A program made the translations under genes and the position numbers. A stretch of DNA of 55,824 nt from UBA1858 sp965262455 (GTDB lineage: Bacteria; Pseudomonadota; Gammaproteobacteria; UBA4575): contig CBDHFH010000005.1 of assembly GCA_965262455.1 (NCBI GenBank), positions 1 through 55,824 on the forward strand, in the 5' to 3' direction. How positions within the stretch are numbered: the first letter of the stretch is position 1; each line of letters opens with the position of its first letter. Shown piece after piece: positions 50,128 through 55,824 of the stretch. A model generated the notes under the pieces. The model was not told where the DNA came from, searched no databases, and saw only the letters and a program-made list of their open reading frames with translations.

Positions 50128-51318
50128 ATGTCAAAGGAGAAGTTTGAACGTACGAAGCCACATGTAAATGTGGGGACGATAGGCCACGTGGACCATGGCA
50201 AGACGACGTTAACGGCGGCGTTAACGAAGGTGTCAGCGGAAGCACAAGGGGGCGAGTTCAAGGATTATGGCGACATTGATAATGCGCCAGAAGAACGCGA
50301 GCGCGGGATCACGATCGCAACCGCACACGTGGAGTATGAAACAGAGAAGCGCCACTATGCACACGTTGACTGTCCTGGGCACGCGGATTATGTGAAGAAC
50401 ATGATCACGGGTGCCGCGCAGATGGACGGAGCGATCTTGGTGTGTTCAGCGGCGGACGGGCCAATGCCACAAACACGTGAGCATATTCTGTTGTCCCGTC
50501 AGGTGGGTGTGCCTTATATCGTGGTGTATATGAACAAGGCGGACCAGGTGGATGACGAAGAGCTGCTAGAACTGGTCGAGATGGAGATCCGTGATTTACT
50601 TTCCAGTTATGACTTTCCAGGCGATGACACCCCGATTGTTACCGGGTCGGCATTAAAAGCATTAGAAGGGGATACCTCCGAGATTGGAACGCCGTCGATC
50701 ATTAAATTGCTCGAAGAGATGGATGCGTACATACCGGAGCCAGAGCGTGCGATTGACGGCGATTACTTGATGCCGGTGGAAGACGTGTTTTCAATATCAG
50801 GGCGCGGCACGGTAGTGACGGGCAGGATTGAGCGCGGCATTATCAAGGTCGGTGAAGAAGTGGAGATAGTGGGCATTAAAGAGACCACCAAGACGACCTG
50901 TACTGGGGTGGAGATGTTCCGCAAATTATTGGACGAAGGACGCGCGGGAGACAACGTCGGGATTTTGCTACGCGGCACCAAGCGTGATGAAGTGGAACGT
51001 GGGCAGGTGTTATGTAAGCCAGGCAGCATTACGCCGCACACGAAGTTTGAAGCAGAGGTGTACATATTGTCGAAGGATGAAGGAGGCCGTCATACGCCAT
51101 TTTTCAATGGATATCGCCCACAGTTTTACTTCAGGACCACGGATGTGACGGGGGCATGTGAGTTGCCGGATGGCGTGGAGATGGTGATGCCGGGTGATAA
51201 CGTGAAGATGGAAGTGAGCATGATAGCGCCGATTGCGATGGAAGAGGGGTTACGCTTTGCGATTCGCGAGGGTGGCCGTACGGTAGGTGCGGGTGTAGTC
51301 TCAAAAATCATCGAATAA
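50128..51318 (+). CDS. tuf: Elongation factor Tu
   Basis: A 396-residue GTPase that carries aminoacyl-tRNA to the ribosome. G1 GHVDHGKTT, G3 DCPGH, G4 NKAD, and the C-terminal IREGGRTVGAGVVSKI are canonical. It lies in the tRNA-Thr/tRNA-Trp context of E. coli tufB. Codon use is odd for such a highly expressed gene: ATA (for example in GTIGH, YIP, FSISG, EIVG, YIL, MIAP) and AGG (50824, 51133) occur, and GC content is visibly higher than in the neighbouring ribosomal-protein genes. The protein itself is normal. Confidence 0.98.
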   Translation: MSKEKFERTKPHVNVGTIGHVDHGKTTLTAALTKVSAEAQGGEFKDYGDIDNAPEERERGITIATAHVEYETEKRHYAHVDCPGHADYVKNMITGAAQMDGAILVCSAADGPMPQTREHILLSRQVGVPYIVVYMNKADQVDDEELLELVEMEIRDLLSSYDFPGDDTPIVTGSALKALEGDTSEIGTPSIIKLLEEMDAYIPEPERAIDGDYLMPVEDVFSISGRGTVVTGRIERGIIKVGEEVEIVGIKETTKTTCTGVEMFRKLLDEGRAGDNVGILLRGTKRDEVERGQVLCKPGSITPHTKFEAEVYILSKDEGGRHTPFFNGYRPQFYFRTTDVTGACELPDGVEMVMPGDNVKMEVSMIAPIAMEEGLRFAIREGGRTVGAGVVSKIIE

Positions 51319-51335
51319 GATAGGTAGCGAAGCAG

Positions 51336-51366
51336 ATAACAGGGGTACAATCTTTCGCCCTGTTAT
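51336..51366 (+). other. Hairpin between tuf and tRNA-Trp
   Basis: A 9-bp stem ATAACAGGG / CCCTGTTAT with a 13-base loop, 18 bp after the tuf stop. No T-run follows, so it is more likely an RNA-processing or partial-termination structure than a full terminator. Confidence 0.5.
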
Positions 51367-51441
51367 TCTCTGACTGCTAAGCATCGGAATAGAATAGAAA
51401 TTTAACCGTCTGAATATATTGAAGACTAAACAGGGTAAAAT

Positions 51442-51517
51442 AGGCCAGTAGCTCAATTGGCAGAGCGACGGTCTCCAAAACCGTAGGTTGGGGGTTCAAG
51501 TCCCTCCTGGCCTGCCA
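51442..51517 (+). tRNA. tRNA-Trp (anticodon CCA)
   Basis: A 76-base tRNA. Acceptor AGGCCAG / CTGGCCT, anticodon loop CTCCAAA with CCA, T-arm GGTTCAAGTCC, G discriminator and encoded CCA. It lies 34 bp before secE, the usual gammaproteobacterial arrangement. Confidence 0.97.
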
Positions 51518-51550
51518 GCGTGCTGGCAGAGGATATTAAGGAATACGAAC

Positions 51551-51919
51551 ATGGCCGAAACGGCTGAGCAAACGAATAGTATGATGGACACAGTCAAGCT
51601 TGTCTTGGCTGGTGCATTGGTGTTGGTCGGGTTTTACGGGTTTTATCAGTTTGCTGATCAACCTTTATTGTACCGAGTGCTGGGTATATTGTTGTTTGTT
51701 ATAGTAGCGGCGGGTATCGCCCTCACGACAACCAAAGGGCGTGCATTAACCAGTTTTATGCAATCTTCGCGTACCGAAGTGCGCAAAATGGTTTGGCCAA
51801 CACGCACGGAAACATTGCAAACAACGGGTGTGATTATTGTTGTTGTTATTTTAGTGGGATTATTCCTCTGGCTGCTGGATACATTCTTGGGCTGGATCAT
51901 GAAAATGATCATTGCATAA
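51551..51919 (+). CDS. secE: Preprotein translocase subunit SecE
   Basis: A 122-residue subunit of the SecYEG channel. Three membrane spans as in E. coli SecE (about 16-36, 42-60, 92-115). The conserved amphipathic region before the last span reads FMQSSRTEVRKMVWPTRTET. The ATG at 51551 matches the family N-terminus; the open frame upstream runs through the tRNA and is not coding. It is 15 bp upstream of nusG. Confidence 0.95.
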   Translation: MAETAEQTNSMMDTVKLVLAGALVLVGFYGFYQFADQPLLYRVLGILLFVIVAAGIALTTTKGRALTSFMQSSRTEVRKMVWPTRTETLQTTGVIIVVVILVGLFLWLLDTFLGWIMKMIIA

Positions 51920-51934
51920 CTGGGGGCTAGTAAT

Positions 51935-52468
51935 ATGGCATTGAGATGGTATGTAGTCCACGCATATTCTGGTTTTGAGAATCAAGTAAAGCGCTACTTG
52001 CATGAGCGCATCGAGCGTTTTGGCATGCAGGATAAATTCGGCGAGATTCTTGTGCCAATGGAAGAAGTGGTGGAAATGCGTGAAGGCCAGAAAAAGCGCA
52101 GTGAGCGTAAATTTTTCCCAGGCTATGTGCTAGTACAAATGGACATGGACGATGACTCATGGCACCTGGTGAAAGATGTGCCTAAAGTGCTTGGTTTTAT
52201 TGGTGGCACAACAGATAAGCCTGCACCGATTCCTGATCGTGAAGCGGATGCGATATTACAGCGTATACAAGATGGTGTTGATAAGCCAAGACCCAAAGTA
52301 CTATTTGAACCCGGTGAGGTGGTACGCGTTACTGATGGTCCATTCAATGACTTTAATGGCATTGTTGAAGAGGTGAATTACGAAAAGAGCCGTATGTTAG
52401 TCGCGGTTCAAATTTTTGGTCGCTCTACTCCAGTTGAATTGGAATTTGGCCAAGTAGAAAAGAGCTGA
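51935..52468 (+). CDS. nusG: Transcription termination/antitermination factor NusG
   Basis: A 177-residue factor that binds RNA polymerase and couples it to Rho or the ribosome. The NGN domain starts ALRWYVVHAYSGFENQVKRYL, and FPGYVLVQMDMDD is the conserved middle. The C-terminal KOW domain reads EPGEVVRVTDGPFNDFNGIVEE. Length is close to E. coli NusG (181). Confidence 0.97.
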   Translation: MALRWYVVHAYSGFENQVKRYLHERIERFGMQDKFGEILVPMEEVVEMREGQKKRSERKFFPGYVLVQMDMDDDSWHLVKDVPKVLGFIGGTTDKPAPIPDREADAILQRIQDGVDKPRPKVLFEPGEVVRVTDGPFNDFNGIVEEVNYEKSRMLVAVQIFGRSTPVELEFGQVEKS

Positions 52469-52742
52469 ATATTAGTAATAAAAGTTTTTGGAAGTTACAT
52501 TAAATTGTAGTTTCTGTTTTTAAATACAACACGGGGAGCTTTTCCAGTTTGTGTTAGCACGGCGTTATATTAGTGCTTATTGCATTAATAACGTCAGCGA
52601 GGCCGGCAAGCCTAGGCAAAAACATCTGAATAAGTGCAACTTACTAACTGTGTAAGTGAGCATTGTGAAGATATTTTTATCAACGGTTTGGCCACGCAGC
52701 TAGCTTTTAACTTGGAGGCGTTTGCACCCGTAGGAGAAAAAA
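52469..52742 (+). promoter_or_regulatory. Leader region of rplK
   Basis: A 274-bp non-coding region before L11. In E. coli this interval carries a promoter and the L1 repressor site on the mRNA. The last 30 bases (GCGTTTGCACCCGTAGGAG) resemble the E. coli leader near the Shine-Dalgarno, so L1 autoregulation is probable. A GC-rich hairpin lies near 52598-52615. No promoter is unambiguous. Confidence 0.4.
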
Positions 52743-53174
52743 ATGGCTAAGAAGATCGAAGCTTACATTAAGCTTCAAGTTCCGGCTCAGGATGCAAATC
52801 CTAGTCCTCCCGTTGGTCCTGCATTGGGTCAGCATGGTGTAAATATCATGGAGTTCTGCAAAGCGTTTAATGCGCAGACACAGAGCTTGGAAAAAGGCAT
52901 GCCGGTCCCTGTCGTTATTACTGTGTATAACGATCGCAGTTTCACATTCATTATGAAGACGCCACCTGCGTCAATTCTTTTGAAGAAGGCAGCAGGTATC
53001 CCGAAAGGCTCTGGCACACCAAATACTAACAAAGTGGGCAAAGTGACACGTGCCCAGTTAGAAGAAATTGCAAAAACTAAAGAACCCGATCTGACTGCAG
53101 CAGATTTAGATGCAGCAGTGCGTACTATTGCTGGCAGTGCCAGAAGTATGGGGCTTGAGGTTGAAGGAGTTTAA
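52743..53174 (+). CDS. rplK: 50S ribosomal protein L11
   Basis: A 143-residue ribosomal protein of the GTPase-associated centre. The N-terminal domain holds IKLQVPAQDANPSPPVGPALGQHGVNIMEF; the RNA-binding C-terminal domain ends TIAGSARSMGLEVEG. It is 2 bp upstream of rplA, and the pair is translationally coupled as in E. coli. Confidence 0.98.
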   Translation: MAKKIEAYIKLQVPAQDANPSPPVGPALGQHGVNIMEFCKAFNAQTQSLEKGMPVPVVITVYNDRSFTFIMKTPPASILLKKAAGIPKGSGTPNTNKVGKVTRAQLEEIAKTKEPDLTAADLDAAVRTIAGSARSMGLEVEGV

Positions 53175-53176
53175 TC

Positions 53177-53869
53177 ATGGCTAAAGCAGGGAAAAATATT
53201 CGAGCAGCGCGTGAAAATGTAAATGCTGAGCAAACATACGATCCAGCACAGGCTATGCAACTCGTGAAAGATAATGCACGCGCAAAATTTGTTGAGTCTG
53301 TTGATGTAGCCGTTAACCTGGGCATTGATCCAAGAAAATCTGACCAAGTCGTTCGTGGTTCAACTGTGTTGCCAAATGGTACAGGAAAGACAGTACGTGT
53401 TGCGGTGTTTGCTCAAGGTGATCAAGCCAAAGCGGCTGAAGCGGCAGGTGCAGATATCGTCGGTTTTGAAGATCTTGCCGACACGGTTAAGAAAGGTGAG
53501 ATGGACTTTGATGTAGTCATAGCGACACCAGATGCGATGCGTGTTGTTGGTCAGCTCGGACAGATTCTAGGCCCTAGAGGTCTTATGCCCAATCCTAAAG
53601 TAGGCACAGTTACCCCTGATGTTGAAGGCGCAGTTAAAAATGCTAAATCAGGGCAAGTACGTTACCGAGCAGATAAAACCGGGATTGTTCATTGCAGTAT
53701 TGGCAAAGTCGACTTTGATGCGCAAAAGCTAGTAGAAAACTTGCAAGCGTTGATAGGTGACCTGGTCAAGGCAAAACCCTCAGCGGCTAAAGGTGTGTAT
53801 CTAAAGAAAGTTACAGTTTCATCAACTATGGGTGTTGGTGTGATGGTGGATCAGGCTGCATTAACGTAA
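53177..53869 (+). CDS. rplA: 50S ribosomal protein L1
   Basis: A 230-residue protein of the L1 stalk, also the translational repressor of the rplKA mRNA. VESVDVAVNLGIDPRKSDQVVRG near the start and GQLGQILGPRGLMPNPKVGTV in the middle are canonical. It follows rplK closely and is separated from rplJ by the long L10 leader. Confidence 0.98.
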   Translation: MAKAGKNIRAARENVNAEQTYDPAQAMQLVKDNARAKFVESVDVAVNLGIDPRKSDQVVRGSTVLPNGTGKTVRVAVFAQGDQAKAAEAAGADIVGFEDLADTVKKGEMDFDVVIATPDAMRVVGQLGQILGPRGLMPNPKVGTVTPDVEGAVKNAKSGQVRYRADKTGIVHCSIGKVDFDAQKLVENLQALIGDLVKAKPSAAKGVYLKKVTVSSTMGVGVMVDQAALT

Positions 53870-54434
53870 GAGTTTTATATACTTATATCGTAAGCAATAG
53901 TAATACCGAAAAATCTTTTCCATTTGAATAAAGATTTTGCCTGGTTCTGGATGCGTGCGTTATCTGTTTAATAACCTCTATGGAATTTGAAGTAACAGAG
54001 GAATTTAATTCTGTTGCTAACTTGGAAAGACTTTGGGCTGTTTCGAATACTCGTTTTTTTAGTAGTCGAACGGCCGTCAAAGACCGCAGGAACAGAGTGT
54101 GCTTGGTTTAAGTGTGCTCCGTTTAATTGAGGAACAGATGTATCTGTTGACACGGATAAACATACTGACCAAATCCTGCGTAGACGGTGGCTCCAAATAG
54201 GTAAACCCTAAGTTGGAACACTGGAAAGGTGTTGGTATGCAAATACCAATAAATGTAACTCTGCATTATTGTGGGGGCATTGATTTGCTGGCGTAAACGT
54301 TTGATACGGAGCAAAAATATTTTTGAGCGAAGTGTGCTTTAACAGTTGCTCCGCTTAACGCAAATATTTTTATGAAGTATCAGAGCAAATCACAGCACCT
54401 AGTTAAATGTGGAACAACTTAGGAGGACCAAACT
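53870..54434 (+). promoter_or_regulatory. L10 leader (rplJL autoregulatory region)
   Basis: A 565-bp non-coding stretch before rplJ. In gammaproteobacteria it carries the rplJ promoter and the structured leader to which L10-L7/L12 binds to repress translation. TTGACA occurs at 54147-54152, but no good -10 follows. Several hairpin-forming repeats are visible, for example near 54200-54250. It ends in the AGGAGG Shine-Dalgarno of rplJ. Confidence 0.55.
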
Positions 54435-54959
54435 GTGGCATTAAATCTCGCGGGCAAAAAAGAAGTTGTCTCAGAGGTTGCTGCGGTCGCTGCCGAAGCT
54501 CATTCAGCTATTGCGGCTGAATATCGTGGGCTTGGAGTTGAAGCGCTCACTGACTTGCGTCACAAAGCACGTCAGGGTGGCGTCTATGTAAGAGTGGTTA
54601 AGAACACACTTGCAAGACGTGCACTAGAGGGTACCGACTTTGAGTGTATGCGTGATGGCTTAGTTGGCCCATTAATTCTTGCGTTCTCGCAAGAAGATCC
54701 GGGCTCTGCCGCACGCGTAATCAAAGACTTTGGCAAAGAAAACGAATTGCTTAACGTCAAAATGCTTTCGATTGGTGGACAGTTGCTTGATGCATCTGAA
54801 CTCGATCGACTTGCAAGTTTACCGACTAAGGATCAGGCAATTAGTATGTTAATGGCAGTCATGAAAGCGCCGGTGGAGAAATTCGTACGTACGCTTAATG
54901 AGCCGCACGCGAAAATGGTGCGCACTGTTGCTGCTATACGCGACCAAAAGCAAGCTTAG
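54435..54959 (+). CDS. rplJ: 50S ribosomal protein L10
   Basis: A 174-residue base of the L7/L12 stalk. It begins with GTG; ALNLAGKKEVVSEVAAVAAE, then EYRGLGVEALTDLRHKAR and VRVVKNTLARRALEGTDFE are canonical, and the C-terminal helix that binds L12 dimers is at the end. AGGAGG is 8 bases before the start. rplL follows after 43 bp. Confidence 0.98.
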   Translation: MALNLAGKKEVVSEVAAVAAEAHSAIAAEYRGLGVEALTDLRHKARQGGVYVRVVKNTLARRALEGTDFECMRDGLVGPLILAFSQEDPGSAARVIKDFGKENELLNVKMLSIGGQLLDASELDRLASLPTKDQAISMLMAVMKAPVEKFVRTLNEPHAKMVRTVAAIRDQKQA

Positions 54960-55002
54960 TATTAGTCACTAACGGTTTTTATTTTTTTAGGAGTATTTAG
55001 AA

Positions 55003-55381
55003 ATGGCTGTATCACAAGAAGAAATTTTGGAAACTATTTCCAATATGACTGTTATGGAAGTCGTTGATTTGATTTCTGCAATGGAAGAAAAATTCGGTGT
55101 TTCTGCGGCAGCAGCAGTTGCTGCGGCGCCTGCAGCAGCAGCTGGCGGCGGTGAAGCGGCGGCAGAGAAAGACGAATTTGATGTAGTAATGAGTAGCTTC
55201 GGTGGCAACAAAGTTGCTGTCATCAAAGTGGTTCGAGGCGTCACTGGCTTAGGACTTAAAGAAGCGAAAGAGATGGTAGAAGGTGCGCCATCTACTGTTA
55301 AAGAAGGGTGCAAGTAAAGACGAAGCTGAAGACATCAAGAAGCAGCTTGAAGAAGCTGGTGCTGTGGTCGAACTCAAGTAA
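55003..55381 (+). CDS. rplL: 50S ribosomal protein L7/L12, with a 1-base frameshift near the 3' end
   Basis: The frame from 55003 encodes a normal N-terminal dimerisation domain, the Ala-rich hinge and most of the C-terminal domain (GGNKVAVIKVVRGVTGLGLKEAKEMVEG), then stops early at 55315-55317. The expected ending SKDEAEDIKKQLEEAGAVVELK continues intact in the +1 frame to the stop at 55379-55381. Removing one G of the GGG at 55306-55308 restores a 125-residue protein. As L7/L12 is essential, a sequencing or assembly error is most likely. Programmed frameshifting is a remote alternative. Confidence 0.93.
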
Positions 55382-55480
55382 TACCACATTACCTTTGCTA
55401 AACAACATCTCGATAAGAACGCATGTTATGAAGATATTCATGGCATGTGTTCGCTCGTGGTGTATTTGTTAATTGGTTTT

Positions 55481-55548
55481 TGACTACTGAAAAACATTTT
55501 TCCAAGCAAATGCTGAGTGCGTTTGCGATAGATGTTTTTCAGTAATCA
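55481..55548 (+). other. rplL-rpoB intercistronic hairpin, probable RNase III site
   Basis: Arms 55481-55497 and 55532-55548 pair over 17 bp with one mismatch. The large loop contains a second small stem (GCAAATGC / GCGTTTGC). A long hairpin at this place is cut by RNase III in E. coli and partly uncouples rpoBC from the ribosomal genes; the same role is inferred here. Confidence 0.65.
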
Positions 55549-55576
55549 GTTTACAGCCCGGATACGAGGAGGCTAA

Positions 55577-55824
55577 ATGCAATACAGTTTCACAGAAAAG
55601 AAACGAGTTCGTAAGGACTTTGGTAAGCGCCCACAGATTCTTGAAGTACCTTATATGCTTCAAATTCAGTTGGCATCTTATCGTCAATTTCTGCAATTAG
55701 ATGCCGATGCTGAAAACAGGGCAGATACTGGGTTGCATGGAGCATTCAATACAGTATTCCCAATTGAAAGTTATTCCGGCAATGTCATTCTTGAATACGT
55801 TAGCTATCGTTTGGGTAAGCCGGT
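55577..55824 (+). CDS. rpoB: RNA polymerase beta subunit, 3'-truncated by the window edge
   Basis: The first 82 codons of rpoB: YSFTEKKRVRKDFGKRPQIL, EVPYMLQIQLASYRQFLQLD and FNTVFPIESYSGNVILEYVS are the canonical N-terminus. AGGAGG is 5 bases before the ATG. The frame is open to the end of the window. rpoC is expected beyond. Confidence 0.97.
   Translation, partial: MQYSFTEKKRVRKDFGKRPQILEVPYMLQIQLASYRQFLQLDADAENRADTGLHGAFNTVFPIESYSGNVILEYVSYRLGKP

Noticed and set aside
55286..55320. Programmed +1 frameshift as the main reading of rplL
   Set aside because: No known precedent in L7/L12, and one extra base in a G-run is a common sequencing error. Kept only as an alternative in the finding.

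Overview
The window is a chromosomal segment from a gammaproteobacterium of moderate to low GC. The right half carries the gammaproteobacterial block birA-coaX-SPOR / tRNA-Thr / tRNA-Tyr-Gly-Thr / tuf / tRNA-Trp / secE-nusG-rplKA-rplJL-rpoB, in the order known from Escherichia coli and Pseudomonas. The left half holds gltD, selU, uup, dacB and glnS. A DsrE/TusA/sulfide:quinone-oxidoreductase-like/DUF1641 operon, two YceI proteins with a cytochrome b561, and several thiol-redox proteins suggest a free-living, probably aquatic, sulfur-metabolising or redox-versatile organism. I cannot name the genus.

Layout. 1-5.3 kb: 3' part of gltD, an HI0933-type flavoprotein, a tautomerase, a redoxin/TlpA-like pair and a GT4 glycosyltransferase. 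5.3-8.7 kb: FkbM-type methyltransferase, secreted beta-helix protein, AlkA-like glycosylase, DUF3047 protein. 8.7-15 kb: a chemotaxis receptor coupled to a SCO-like protein, DUF3592, YtoQ, SelU, a PBP4-type peptidase. 15-26 kb: EF-G of the second (EF-G2) class, an unannotated 41-codon basic ORF, Uup, HDOD, DUF1134, YpfJ-type metalloprotease, dodecin, MetX-like hydrolase. 26-31.6 kb: HisI, HhH membrane protein, YceI-b561-YceI, then the sulfur-transfer operon. 31.6-39.2 kb: glnS, AsmA, lytic transglycosylase, birA-coaX-SPOR.

39.3-49.6 kb is the most interesting part. In E. coli the four tRNAs thrU-tyrU-glyT-thrT lie next to each other upstream of tufB. Here the same four tRNAs are present in the same order, but about 10.3 kb separates tRNA-Thr(TGT) from tRNA-Tyr. 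The intervening DNA looks accessory. It holds a cold-shock gene; a minus-strand heat-shock cassette (membrane protein, Hsp20, an overlooked 37-residue membrane peptide, HtrA protease) behind a sigma-32-like promoter and with unusually strong Shine-Dalgarno sequences; two AT-rich FkbM-like methyltransferase genes; small membrane, HTH and secreted proteins; ugd; and at least five copies of a roughly 30-bp REP-like palindrome. No integrase is visible.

49.6-55.8 kb is the tRNA/tuf/ribosomal-protein/RNA-polymerase block. Two oddities stand out. The tuf gene uses codons (ATA, AGG) that highly expressed genes normally avoid. The rplL reading frame is broken by one extra G near its 3' end, and the conserved C-terminus continues intact in the +1 frame.
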